From DATJPR01 sp963843525 (GTDB taxonomy: Bacteria > Bacteroidota > Ignavibacteria > UBA10030 > UBA6906): a stretch of DNA of 64,000 bases. Of the stretch, positions 53,703 through 62,180 are shown one piece after another (within the stretch, counting starts at the first letter, position 1; each line of letters starts with the position of its first letter). The notes under the pieces are model-generated. The model saw nothing but the letters and a program-made list of their open reading frames with translations. It was not told where the DNA came from and made no database searches. The stretch covers positions 868,001 to 932,000 of the forward strand of contig CAWJKM010000007.1 of NCBI GenBank assembly GCA_963843525.1, read 5' to 3'. Made by a program: the position numbers and the translations under genes.

Positions 53703-55448
53703 ATGAAGGTCTTACGAATGAGCAGAGAATCCAGCCGTTTTGCTCTTGTCTTCTTTCTCTTTCTGGTCTTTTCCTTCCTTCTTCTGCCGACACGATCCTT
53801 TTCCCAGGCGGAAGACGTTCCGGCGACACATCCCGTCTATACTTTTCTGAAAAAGATGTCGGTCAAAGGTTTGATCGAACGGTATAGCAGCACCATTCTT
53901 CCCATGGGACGGCGGGAAGTGGCAAATTACCTCAAGGTCCTGGACGGCGAGCGTGCCGAACTGAGCGAGGTGGAACAAGGATGGCTCGACGACTACCTTT
54001 CCGAATTTCACTACGATCTGACGGGGAACACCGAAGGGTTTCATTCCCTTATCGATTCAGAACAGCCATCCACCGGGTCGGCACTTGCCGCGACTTTTTC
54101 CGGCATGGAGAAATACCTGTACCACTACCATGATTCGAGCGTGAGCTTGTTCGTGAACGGGCTGGCGGACCTGGATTACCGCAGCATTCACGGGGATGCG
54201 CTGGGTAATGCAGACGCGGCGTACCTCCAGCTCGGGGGGAGGATGCGCGGGACGATCTGGGGAAAGCTCGGCTATTTCATCCAGTTGACGAATGCCGGTT
54301 TCCGGGGGAGCAGAGAGCTGCTCGAACGCGACCGGATGCTTTCCCAGAGCCACGCCCTGTCCGTGTCGAATGCGCGGAATTTTGATTTTGCCGAAGGATA
54401 TGTCCGCTACGATGGCGGGATAGTCAGCGCAGAAGTGGGGAGAGAACGGATGCTCTGGGGAAGCGGGTACGGAGAAAAGCTGACCGTGTCGGATAACGTG
54501 GGGTTGTTCGACTTCCTGCGTGCAGATGTGAAATACAAGGCAATCAAATACACCTTCATGCATGCGTGGCTCATGGGACAGGAAACGAATCTCCCGTTCA
54601 AGCTCCCGTTTGACACCTCCGCCACGTTTTACGAGCCCACGGCACCGGACAAATACCTTGTGGCGCATCGTTTGGAATTATCGTTTCCGAAGGTCCTCGA
54701 TTTCGGATTCCAGGAAATGGTCGTGTACAGCAACCGTGCCCCGGACCTTGCGTACCTGAACCCGCTCATGGTCCTGGAGTCCGCACAGAGATCCAGGGGG
54801 GACCGTGACAATACCTTCTGGCTGTTCGACGTGAGGACACATTTCCTCCACGATCTTGAGCTGACGGGGACCATGCTCTACGATGACATCAATCTCCCCG
54901 ATCTCTTCAGCAACAAATGGACTGACCGGTACGGATGGCAGGCCGGAATGTATTATGCCGACATGTTCGGCATCGAGAACACCAGCCTCGTTGTGGAGTA
55001 CACGCGCATCGAACCGTATGTGTTTTCCCACGGCCGCTCGCGCGATGACAACTACACTTCGTTCGGCAGACTCATCGGGACTCCCATCGGACCCAATGCC
55101 GATAACCTCTTCTTCGGCGTAGATTATTCCCCGCGACGGAACCTGATCTTTTCCGCCCGTGTTAATCTGATGCGCAAGGGGTTGAATCCGGTCGACAGCT
55201 CGGGCCAGGTGGTCCGGAATGTCGGCGGCGATGTCTTCGCGCCCCATCGCGACAGCGATCCGGAGACCCGGTCGTTCCTGGACGGATACCTTGTCAAAGC
55301 ACGGACGATACAGGTGAGCGGGGTCTGGGAGGTGGTAAACCAGTGCTGGATCGAAATTCAATATCTCTTCGAATCGACAGAGCCCGCAGCGGGTGGGACG
55401 CGAAATGACAATGGAACGTTGATCGCACACCTGAAACTCGAGTTCTGA
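53703..55448 (+). CDS. Capsule assembly Wzi-like outer-membrane protein
   Basis: The ATG at 53703 (or 53718) is chosen because a signal peptide follows directly (FALVFFLFLVFSFLLLPTRSFSQ); the open frame runs further back through the palindromic repeat, which is unlikely to be coding. The ~581-residue protein has an N-terminal helical part (HPVYTFLKKMSVKGLIERYSST), then many alternating beta-strands with aromatic girdles (KLGYFIQLTNAGFRGSREL, EVGRERMLWGSGYGEKLTVSDN, HRLELSFPKVLDFGFQEMVVYS, GMYYADMFGIENTSLVVEYTR), as in the Wzi beta-barrel. Wzi proteins help attach capsule to the outer membrane. The last residues (HLKLEF) fit an outer-membrane C-terminus. Confidence 0.82.
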   Translation: MKVLRMSRESSRFALVFFLFLVFSFLLLPTRSFSQAEDVPATHPVYTFLKKMSVKGLIERYSSTILPMGRREVANYLKVLDGERAELSEVEQGWLDDYLSEFHYDLTGNTEGFHSLIDSEQPSTGSALAATFSGMEKYLYHYHDSSVSLFVNGLADLDYRSIHGDALGNADAAYLQLGGRMRGTIWGKLGYFIQLTNAGFRGSRELLERDRMLSQSHALSVSNARNFDFAEGYVRYDGGIVSAEVGRERMLWGSGYGEKLTVSDNVGLFDFLRADVKYKAIKYTFMHAWLMGQETNLPFKLPFDTSATFYEPTAPDKYLVAHRLELSFPKVLDFGFQEMVVYSNRAPDLAYLNPLMVLESAQRSRGDRDNTFWLFDVRTHFLHDLELTGTMLYDDINLPDLFSNKWTDRYGWQAGMYYADMFGIENTSLVVEYTRIEPYVFSHGRSRDDNYTSFGRLIGTPIGPNADNLFFGVDYSPRRNLIFSARVNLMRKGLNPVDSSGQVVRNVGGDVFAPHRDSDPETRSFLDGYLVKARTIQVSGVWEVVNQCWIEIQYLFESTEPAAGGTRNDNGTLIAHLKLEF

Positions 55449-55487
55449 CCTGTTCGCGGAGAGCATTCACCCATTCCGGAGGATAGT

Positions 55488-55958
55488 ATGCCGTTACAAG
55501 TCGGTCAAAAGGCACCTGATTTCACCCTTGTTGACATTGAGAAGAAAGAACGATCGCTGAAGGAATTCCTGGGAAAGAAAATCGTATTGGTGTTCTACCC
55601 GGGCGCGTTTACAGGAGTATGTACGAAGGAGATGTGTTCCTTCCGCGATGCGTTGGCGAACTTCAATGGCATGAATGCCCAGGTGGTGGGGATAAGTGTC
55701 GACGGGCCGTTTGCGAACAAGGGGTTCTCCAATCAGAACAATATCAACTTTCCGTTGCTCAGCGATTTTACGAGAACCGTGAGCAAGCAATACGCCGGAC
55801 TCTATGAGTCTTTTTCGGGAGTGTCCGGGTACACAGCGGCGAAACGGGCCGTCTTCGTCCTGGATCCTCAGGGGATCACCCGATATGCATGGATTTCGGA
55901 AAACCCCGGCGTGGAACCGCCGTACGACGAAGTGAAGGCGGCCGTTGCCAAGGCGTAA
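55488..55958 (+). CDS. Peroxiredoxin, AhpE/Bcp-like
   Basis: The 156-residue thiol peroxidase has peroxidatic C45 and a possible resolving C50 in AFTGVCTKEMCSFRD, preceded by KIVLVFYPG. The C-terminal part includes GYTAAKRAVFVLDPQGITRYAWIS. It reduces hydrogen peroxide or organic hydroperoxides using thioredoxin or a similar donor. GGAGG precedes ATG 55488. A second peroxiredoxin follows 71 bases later, giving a small oxidative-stress pair. Confidence 0.92.
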   Translation: MPLQVGQKAPDFTLVDIEKKERSLKEFLGKKIVLVFYPGAFTGVCTKEMCSFRDALANFNGMNAQVVGISVDGPFANKGFSNQNNINFPLLSDFTRTVSKQYAGLYESFSGVSGYTAAKRAVFVLDPQGITRYAWISENPGVEPPYDEVKAAVAKA

Positions 55959-56029
55959 CGCTCCGCACTTCCGACGGGGCAATTGATCCCGGTTTTTCAT
56001 AATTTCCATTAGAAACCCAGTCAACCGAT

Positions 56030-56488
56030 ATGGCAATGCTTACTGCCGGGTCGAAAGCCCCTGATTTTTCCCTCCCTTCGAATGACGGCGGAACCGTTTC
56101 CCTGAAGTCGCTGCGGGGCAAGAAGGTCGTGCTGTACTTCTACCCGAAGGACAACACCTCCGGGTGCACAAAAGAAGCGTGCGACTTCAGAGACAACTGG
56201 AGTGCCGTGAAGAGAAAAGGGGCCGTGGTGGTGGGCGTGAGTGCCGATTCCGTGGCGTCGCACGACAAGTTTGCCGCAAAATTTGACCTTCCGTTTACGC
56301 TCGTGAGCGATGAGGAGAAAACGATGCTGAAGGCGTACGGCGTATGGCAGAAGAAATCGATGTATGGAAACACGTACTTTGGGATCGTCCGCACAACCTA
56401 TGTCATCGATGAGCGGGGGATCATCTCCCACGTGTTCCCCAAAGTGAAGGTCGATGGACATGTCGATGAAGTCCTTGCGGTTCTGTAG
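56030..56488 (+). CDS. bcp: Thiol peroxidase Bcp
   Basis: The 152-residue peroxiredoxin has C46 and C51 in YFYPKDNTSGCTKEACDFRD, the classical atypical 2-Cys Bcp arrangement, with VVVGVSADSVASHDKFAAKFDLPF and GIVRTTYVIDERG further on. It detoxifies peroxides with electrons from thioredoxin. No clear Shine-Dalgarno precedes the ATG. Length is usual for Bcp. Confidence 0.93.
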   Translation: MAMLTAGSKAPDFSLPSNDGGTVSLKSLRGKKVVLYFYPKDNTSGCTKEACDFRDNWSAVKRKGAVVVGVSADSVASHDKFAAKFDLPFTLVSDEEKTMLKAYGVWQKKSMYGNTYFGIVRTTYVIDERGIISHVFPKVKVDGHVDEVLAVL

Positions 56489-56594
56489 CAGCGACCGCGA
56501 CCTTCGTGGAATACGCCCCGCCGTCAGTTGGTGCTCCCGGTGACCTCGTCTGTTTCTGTTTCGTTCTCATTGACGTTTTAGAAAGACTCTGCGT

Positions 56595-56999
56595 ATGGTT
56601 TACGTGACGCGAAGAGCAAGCTTCAGTGCTGCTCACCGATTGTTCAACCCGGCCTGGCCGGAGAAGAAAAATGCCGAGGTCTTCGGGAAGTGCAACAACC
56701 CGAACGGACACGGACACAACTACGACATGGAAGTGACGGTCGTCGGCAACCCGCCGGCCGATACCGGGATGGTGATCGACCTGAAAAAGCTCGCCGACAT
56801 CGTCGATCGCGAGATCATCGAACGCGTCGACCACAAGAACCTCAATGTCGACGTCGATTTCATGAACGGCATCATCCCGACTGCGGAAAACATGGCGGTG
56901 GAGTTCTGGGCGATTCTCGCTCCGAAAATCACCGAGGGGAAATTGTATTCCATCAAGCTCTATGAATCGGTGAACAACGTCGTGGAATACCGGGGATAA
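56595..56999 (+). CDS. 6-pyruvoyl-tetrahydropterin synthase/QueD-family protein
   Basis: The 134-residue protein has zinc ligands H14 (SAAHRL), H39 and H41 (NPNGHGHNY) and the catalytic C33 (FGKCNNPNG). RVDHKNLNVDV and SIKLYESVNNVVEYRG complete the fold. The FGKCNNPNGHGHNY and YE-x2-NN-x-V features are closer to eukaryote-type PTPS than to typical QueD. PTPS converts 7,8-dihydroneopterin triphosphate to 6-pyruvoyl-tetrahydropterin; QueD makes 6-carboxy-tetrahydropterin. The following GTP cyclohydrolase I and SDR genes favour a tetrahydrobiopterin-type pathway, but queuosine synthesis is not excluded. Confidence 0.88.
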   Translation: MVYVTRRASFSAAHRLFNPAWPEKKNAEVFGKCNNPNGHGHNYDMEVTVVGNPPADTGMVIDLKKLADIVDREIIERVDHKNLNVDVDFMNGIIPTAENMAVEFWAILAPKITEGKLYSIKLYESVNNVVEYRG

Positions 57000-57039
57000 G
57001 CGACCTCCCGGGAAAGGCAATCTCAAAGCATAACCGAAA

Positions 57040-57594
57040 ATGGAAGACCTGATCAGGCAATTACTCAAAGCGGTGGGAGAAGATCCACAACGCGAGGGGC
57101 TGCAAACCACGCCGGACCGCGTCGCACGAATGTGGCAGTTCCTGACGAAGGGGTACGGGGAGGACGTTCAAAAGATTTTGAACGGTGCGATCTTCAACGA
57201 AAAGTACAGTGAACTGGTCATTGTGAAGGATATCGACCTCTACAGCGTCTGCGAGCACCATATGTTGCCGTTCTTTGGGAAAGCGCACGTCGCCTATATC
57301 CCGAACGGGAAGATCGTGGGGTTGAGCAAGATTCCACGGATTGTCGAAGTCTTCAGCAGACGTCTCCAGGTCCAGGAACGGCTGACGCAACAAATCGCCG
57401 AGACCCTTTTTGACGCATTGAATCCTGAGGGCGTGGGCGTGGTCATTGAAGCACGACACATGTGCATGATGATGCGCGGCGTGGAGAAACAGAATTCTGT
57501 CGCGACGACGAGTGCGATGCTCGGGGTGTTTCGCGACGATGAAAAAACACGGAGTGAATTCCTCACGCTGATCGCGGAGCGGATGAAGCCGTAG
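57040..57594 (+). CDS. folE: GTP cyclohydrolase I
   Basis: The 184-residue enzyme converts GTP to 7,8-dihydroneopterin triphosphate. Zinc ligands C71, H74 (SVCEHHMLPFFGKAHVAY) and C142 (ARHMCMMMRGVEKQNS) are present, with GLSKIPRIVEVFSRRLQVQERLT between them. The N-terminal helix (DPQREGLQTTPDRVARMW) is typical. It supplies both folate and biopterin-type pathways. It starts 40 bases after the PTPS gene and is followed 8 bases later by the SDR. Confidence 0.96.
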   Translation: MEDLIRQLLKAVGEDPQREGLQTTPDRVARMWQFLTKGYGEDVQKILNGAIFNEKYSELVIVKDIDLYSVCEHHMLPFFGKAHVAYIPNGKIVGLSKIPRIVEVFSRRLQVQERLTQQIAETLFDALNPEGVGVVIEARHMCMMMRGVEKQNSVATTSAMLGVFRDDEKTRSEFLTLIAERMKP

Positions 57595-57602
57595 GGAGGC
57601 AT

Positions 57603-58304
57603 ATGAAGCTGAACGGACAGATCGCAGTCGTCACCGGCGGAGGCCGGGGGATCGGACGGGGAATCGCACTTGCCCTTGCCGCCGAGGGAGCGCATGTCGT
57701 GGTATGCGCCCGGACGAACCAGGAAATTGAATCCGTTGCAGAGGAAATCCGCGCAAAGGGAGGGAGCGCTTCAGCGGTTCCCACGGATGTCGGGGATCCA
57801 GCTGACGTCACCCGATGTGCAGAGACCGTTCTCGGGCGCTACGGCAGGATGGATATCCTTGTGAACAACGCGGGGATCGGCGTCATGAAGCCCGTGACGG
57901 CGTTAAGCGTAGAGGAATTCGACCGGATGTGGAACGTGAATCTGCGGGGAGTCTTCCTCATGACGAAGGCGTTCCTGCCCGCGATGATCAAAGCGGAAAC
58001 AGGCTCGATCGTCAATATAGCGTCGCTGGCAGGGAAGAACTCATTCAAGGGTGGAGCAGGTTACTGTGCCACGAAATGGGGTCTGCGGGGCTTTGCCGGC
58101 TCGCTGATGCTCGAAGTACGGGAACATAATATCCGCGTGGTGACAATCTTCCCGGGATCAGTCGACACCGGGTTTTCCCCGGTGGGAAAAAAGGGAGAGA
58201 ATATTCCTCGCCCGGAGGACATCGGCGCGACGGTGCTTTTCGCGGTGACGGCGGCCCCGCGCGCGATGATTTCGGAAATCGATGTGAGACCGACGAGAGC
58301 GTAG
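57603..58304 (+). CDS. SDR oxidoreductase, possible sepiapterin reductase
   Basis: The 233-residue classical SDR has TGGGRGIG (residues 11-18), NNAG (88-91) and the catalytic set S141, Y154, K158 (NIASLAGKNS ... GYCATKWG). GGAGG precedes ATG 57603. By sequence alone it could be FabG-like, but it ends the PTPS-GTP cyclohydrolase I operon. In such triads the SDR is sepiapterin reductase, which reduces 6-pyruvoyl-tetrahydropterin to tetrahydrobiopterin. The C-terminal RPEDIGA ... ISEIDVRPT resembles what I recall of the Chlorobium enzyme; this is inference. Confidence 0.8.
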   Translation: MKLNGQIAVVTGGGRGIGRGIALALAAEGAHVVVCARTNQEIESVAEEIRAKGGSASAVPTDVGDPADVTRCAETVLGRYGRMDILVNNAGIGVMKPVTALSVEEFDRMWNVNLRGVFLMTKAFLPAMIKAETGSIVNIASLAGKNSFKGGAGYCATKWGLRGFAGSLMLEVREHNIRVVTIFPGSVDTGFSPVGKKGENIPRPEDIGATVLFAVTAAPRAMISEIDVRPTRA

Positions 58305-58524
58305 GGAGAAGGGGAGAAGAGGAGAAAGGGAGAAGGGGGGAAGGGGAGAAACGGAGAAGAAATTGTCACTTGTCAATTGACAAGTGTCAATTGGGTTAGA
58401 CTCTGAGACTGGGAGATGGGGTGAGAGGGGGAAGAGGAGAAGGGGAGAAACGGAGAAGGGGAGATATGAAACAGCCGAAGTGGTCCGGGAGGGAGAAACA
58501 CGGTAGGCAGTGTTTCTGACTCCC
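58305..58524. repeat. Polypurine tract with palindrome and hairpin
   Basis: agaaggggagaagaggagaa-type purine DNA fills 58305-58361 and 58405-58475. Between them is the perfect 20-base palindrome CACTTGTCAATTGACAAGTG (58367-58386). At the right end GGGAGAAACAC (58491-58501) pairs with GTGTTTCTGACTCCC (58510-58524), around a ggtaggca unit like the GTAGGCA repeats elsewhere. No gene is seen in 58305-58621. The tract lies between convergent genes. Confidence 0.75.
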
Positions 58525-58621
58525 GAATCGGTTCGGCTCGTTGGTCAGAGGGAGCGGTGCGAAGCGCATTCAATACCCTCTGTCTCTGGAACGTTAAAGC
58601 GCCCTCGATAGTTTCAGCCTG

Positions 58622-59137
58622 TTACTCACCCATATCGGGCATATCGGGTCCGCCATTGTCCATTCCGTGCCCCATTCGGCCCATGCGTCCCATCATCCGT
58701 CCCATCGCACGTTCCCGCATTTCACCTGCCAAACTCATCAAGTGAGCCTTGAACGTTTTTTGTTGTTCCGGAGTGAGAATGGACCGGACTGCGAAAAGAT
58801 GATCAATGAGGTCCATTTTGCCCTGTGCCTGAAGCTCAGAGATGTTTTTCGTGGTTTTTTCGATCGCGGCCCGGTCCGGATTATCCGCGCCAATTTCTGT
58901 ACGCAGATCGACCCGAAGGGATTGAATCTTTGCACGTTGGGCGATCATTTTTTTCTGGAATTCCGCGCGCAGTTTCGCCATCTGCTCCTTTTGTGCATCC
59001 GTGAGGTTGAGCTTCGCCATCATCTGCTGGTGCATTTGAGGATGCATTGGCGCCCGTGGAGCGGGTGCAGGCTGGGCCAGCGCGGCGGTAGCGCCCAGGG
59101 AGAGTGCGAGAACAAGAACGGCAATTGTACGCTTCAT
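58622..59137 (-). CDS. Spy/CpxP-like periplasmic protein
   Basis: The 171-residue protein has a signal peptide (MKRTIAVLVLALSLGATAALAQ) and a small helical mature part. It carries two LTxxQ motifs (LNLTDAQKEQMAKLRAEF and SILTPEQQKTFKAHL), the hallmark of the Spy/CpxP/heavy-metal resistance family. The ends are Met and His rich (MHPQMHQQMMAKL, MGRMMGRMGRMGHGM), suggesting metal binding. Likely role: periplasmic chaperone or envelope metal/stress sensor accessory. It is transcribed divergently from the TPR lipoprotein gene. Confidence 0.85.
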   Translation of the reverse strand: MKRTIAVLVLALSLGATAALAQPAPAPRAPMHPQMHQQMMAKLNLTDAQKEQMAKLRAEFQKKMIAQRAKIQSLRVDLRTEIGADNPDRAAIEKTTKNISELQAQGKMDLIDHLFAVRSILTPEQQKTFKAHLMSLAGEMRERAMGRMMGRMGRMGHGMDNGGPDMPDMGE

Positions 59138-59270
59138 AGCGATTTCCTTTCCCGAAAGATTGACTGGATTGCTTCGCGGTATTTGTCCATTGGACGACGG
59201 CTCTTCCTGAAAGGTTTAATGCGGCAATTGATTTTCGCCTTGATTCTCGTTATGTTTCATCAATGATGTG

Positions 59271-61415
59271 ATGGGAGTCTCACGCGTGGTCCGGCACATC
59301 CTGCCGTTTCGTCTCGCCTTAATCTTGGTCCTGCTCGCCCTCAGTCTGCCGGCGTGTTTTGTCGGAGACTTTCTCGGCACGTATTTCAATACCTATTATA
59401 ACGCCAGCCATCTCTTCGCCCAAGCGGAAGAAGAGATCTGGAACCAGCCCGACACCCGATTAGCCGGTCGAAATCTGTTTGCCCTCACGACGATTCCCGC
59501 AGGTGCACGTTCGAAATTGACCACGGTCGTCGAGAAATGTTCCAAGCTCCTCCAGGACCATCCCACGTCGCAGTATGTGGACGATGCTCTCCTCATGATC
59601 GGGAAGGCGTTTTTCTACCAGGGGGATTTCACCCGCGCTGAGAGGAAATTCAAGGAGCTTCAGGAAAGCTATCCGAAGAGCGATCTCGTCATGGAATCCC
59701 GCGTGTGGATGGCCTACTCGGAATACAGGGAAAACAATCCCGCGAAGGCGGAAGAGACCGCGAAACGTGTTCTCGACGAGGCGAAACAGGAAGGGGATCG
59801 CGAGAGCGAGTCGTATGTTGCCTTGCTGCTGGGAAAGATCCATGCCGACAGATTTGACTATGCGGGGTCATCTGCATTTTACGAAATCGCCGGAGCCGAA
59901 GGGGGCAACTCGGATCTGCGCGCATCGGCATTCTTCACGGCGGGCGACATGTATCTCTCGGAGGGTGACAGCACCCACGCGTACTCCATGTACGTGAAGG
60001 CCGGCGACGAGACATCGAACTATTTGAATGAATATCGGGCCCGGCTGGGACAGGCGAAGGCGCTTGCCAGACTCGGGCGCGGCAATGACGCGCTCGATAT
60101 GCTTTCGGATCTGCGTCAAAACTCAAATTACAAAGAATACTGGGGAGAGGTGGACCTCGAAACAGGGAACACCTACCGCCGGATGCACAAGTATCCCGAG
60201 GCGCTTGATCAATACCGGTACGTGGATACCGCGTACGCGAGGAGTGAATGGGCGGCCGTTGCGGACTATCAGCTGGGTCAGATTTACGAAAACGTGGCAG
60301 GCGATTATGATTCCGCAAGAGTGGCATACAACCGTGGGAAAGCCGCCGGGGGCCAGACCACCACCGTCGTGCTCCTCCTTGCACGCGCTGATCTCATGAA
60401 CCGCTATGCGCAATACCACGCGGCGATCATCCTCAACGATAGTCTCCTGACGGCCGCGATGGCGCGAAAAGATTCCGTGCCGGAATCCGTGCCGGCGGGA
60501 AAAGATTCCGTGTCAGAATCCGGGCCGGCCGATTCGGTGCGGAACAGCGCAGGTGTTGATTCCCTGGGCGGGCGCCGGGATTCAGGAAAGACCGTTCAAG
60601 CCCGTCCGCAACGGAGCATTCCGATCGATACGCTCCACGCCCGTCTCGCTTCAGCAATCAATGAACTTGCCACGCTCTTTTATATCGGCTTCTCGAATCA
60701 GGACTCCGCCATTGCCTGGTATGATACATTGCTGACACGTTACCCGAATTCCCCAAACACTCCCCGTGCGTGGTATGCCATTGCCCAGGTAGCGTCGGCC
60801 CGGGATTCCGTGAACGGGAAGGCCACCGCGGACTCGCTGTACCGGCGTATTGTGAAGGAATATCCAGCGACCGATTTCGCGGTCGAGGCACGTCGTCTCC
60901 TCGGCCTTCCTCCCGTCGCACATATCGTCGATCCGGCAGAAGTGACATACCACCAGGCCGAAGAGTCGCTGCTGAGCGGCCAATTTCAGACCGCGGTGGA
61001 CACGATGCTTGAAATCATCCAGAACCACCCGAAGTCCCCCTTCGCGTCCCGCGCTGAGTTCGCTGCCGGCTGGCTCTATGAAGAAAAGCTGTCTCTCCCC
61101 GACAGCGCCCTGGCAATGTACCGGCGGCTGATCAAGGAATATCCCTCCTCCACGTATTCGGCGATTGTACGACCGAAAGTGGAAGCCGTGGATGCAGAAC
61201 GTCTGCAAGAGCAGAAGCAGGCGGCAGATGAGGCAAAAGCACGGGAAGCCGCAGCGGAGAAGGCGAAGAGCGCGAACGCTTCTCCCGACACCTCGAAGGT
61301 ACCGGTTCTCCTCCGGGGCAAGATTCCTGAGAAGGGTCCGCAGGATTCTGCCCGCATGCATTTTCCTGCTCCCCCCGGGGCGGATTCCCTCAAATCCCCC
61401 CAGGATATCAAATGA
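59271..61415 (+). CDS. TPR-repeat lipoprotein
   Basis: ATG 59271 (GTG 59268 is an alternative) starts a lipoprotein signal ending in LALSLPAC, so the mature protein is probably membrane-anchored through Cys. About ten TPR-like helical repeats follow (DDALLMIGKAFFYQGDFTRAERKFKELQESYP, ARVWMAYSEYRENNPAKAEE, AWYAIAQVASARDSVN and others). Residues ~395-450 are low-complexity with repeated KDSVPES-like units. The C-terminus is Ala/Lys-rich. It may be an envelope scaffold like YbgF/BamD or the T9SS-associated PorW/SprE, but the length (~714 residues) and sequence do not decide. It overlaps pyrK by 4 bases. Confidence 0.75.
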   Translation: MGVSRVVRHILPFRLALILVLLALSLPACFVGDFLGTYFNTYYNASHLFAQAEEEIWNQPDTRLAGRNLFALTTIPAGARSKLTTVVEKCSKLLQDHPTSQYVDDALLMIGKAFFYQGDFTRAERKFKELQESYPKSDLVMESRVWMAYSEYRENNPAKAEETAKRVLDEAKQEGDRESESYVALLLGKIHADRFDYAGSSAFYEIAGAEGGNSDLRASAFFTAGDMYLSEGDSTHAYSMYVKAGDETSNYLNEYRARLGQAKALARLGRGNDALDMLSDLRQNSNYKEYWGEVDLETGNTYRRMHKYPEALDQYRYVDTAYARSEWAAVADYQLGQIYENVAGDYDSARVAYNRGKAAGGQTTTVVLLLARADLMNRYAQYHAAIILNDSLLTAAMARKDSVPESVPAGKDSVSESGPADSVRNSAGVDSLGGRRDSGKTVQARPQRSIPIDTLHARLASAINELATLFYIGFSNQDSAIAWYDTLLTRYPNSPNTPRAWYAIAQVASARDSVNGKATADSLYRRIVKEYPATDFAVEARRLLGLPPVAHIVDPAEVTYHQAEESLLSGQFQTAVDTMLEIIQNHPKSPFASRAEFAAGWLYEEKLSLPDSALAMYRRLIKEYPSSTYSAIVRPKVEAVDAERLQEQKQAADEAKAREAAAEKAKSANASPDTSKVPVLLRGKIPEKGPQDSARMHFPAPPGADSLKSPQDIK

Positions 61416-62179
61416 TTCTTTCTCTCTGCCGGGTGATTCATACACGCGCGGTAGGAGAGAACATCTTCCTTCTCCGATTTTCATCGCCTGCGCTTTCTTC
61501 CGGTATCAAGCCCGGACAATTCCTGAATATCCGGGTCTCCGAGGGGACAGACCCGCTTTTGCGGCGTCCCTTCAGCGTGTACCGCGTGGACGGCGACGAT
61601 CTGGAGATCATTTTCTCGGTGATCGGACGCGGGACGATCGCATTGTCGCAGAAAAGGGAAAACGACATCCTGGACGTCCTTGGTCCCCTGGGAACCCCGT
61701 ACACAGTGGCATCGGACTCCTACGCGCAAGCGCTGCTTGTGGCAGGGGGTCTGGGCGTTGCACCTCTTCCCATCCTGACCCGGGCCCTTCAACGCGCTCA
61801 GAAGAAGATTGCAACCTTCGTTGGAGCCCGGAGCGGGTCGGCCCTTGTGACGGACCATCTCGAGAACGTGCAGGTTGCAACGGATGACGGGTCACAGGGC
61901 TTCCGCGGAACGGTTGTGGACCTCTTGCGCAGTGACCTCAGCAGAGGCACGTATACGCGGCCGAAGATCTTCGCGTGCGGGCCGACGGCAATGCTTCGCG
62001 CCGTTGCGGATGCCGCCCGGGAATTCGACGTGCCGTGTGAAGTATCCCTGGAAGGCGCGATGGCTTGCGGGTTTGGGATTTGCCAGGGATGTCCGGTGGA
62101 ATTGACGGATGGACCGCAGCGTTACGCGTTGATGTGCAAAGATGGCCCGGTGTTCGACACCCGGCGGATCAAGATCTGA
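61412..62179 (+). CDS. pyrK: Dihydroorotate dehydrogenase electron-transfer subunit
   Basis: The 255-residue protein is a ferredoxin-reductase-type subunit. The FAD-binding domain (KPGQFLNIRVSEGTDPLLRRPFSVY, GRGTIALS) and NAD domain (LLVAGGLGVAPLPIL) are present. The [2Fe-2S] cysteines are in GAMACGFGICQGCPVEL and YALMCKDGPVF (residues ~218-241). With class 1B PyrD it passes electrons from dihydroorotate to NAD in pyrimidine synthesis. It overlaps the lipoprotein gene upstream and is followed 1 base later by pyrD. Confidence 0.94.
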   Translation: MILSLCRVIHTRAVGENIFLLRFSSPALSSGIKPGQFLNIRVSEGTDPLLRRPFSVYRVDGDDLEIIFSVIGRGTIALSQKRENDILDVLGPLGTPYTVASDSYAQALLVAGGLGVAPLPILTRALQRAQKKIATFVGARSGSALVTDHLENVQVATDDGSQGFRGTVVDLLRSDLSRGTYTRPKIFACGPTAMLRAVADAAREFDVPCEVSLEGAMACGFGICQGCPVELTDGPQRYALMCKDGPVFDTRRIKI

Positions 62180-62180
62180 A

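Noticed and set aside
58553..59270. Plus-strand frames opposite the Spy-like gene
   Set aside because: The minus-strand product has a signal peptide and LTxxQ motifs; the plus-strand frames have neither start sites nor domains.
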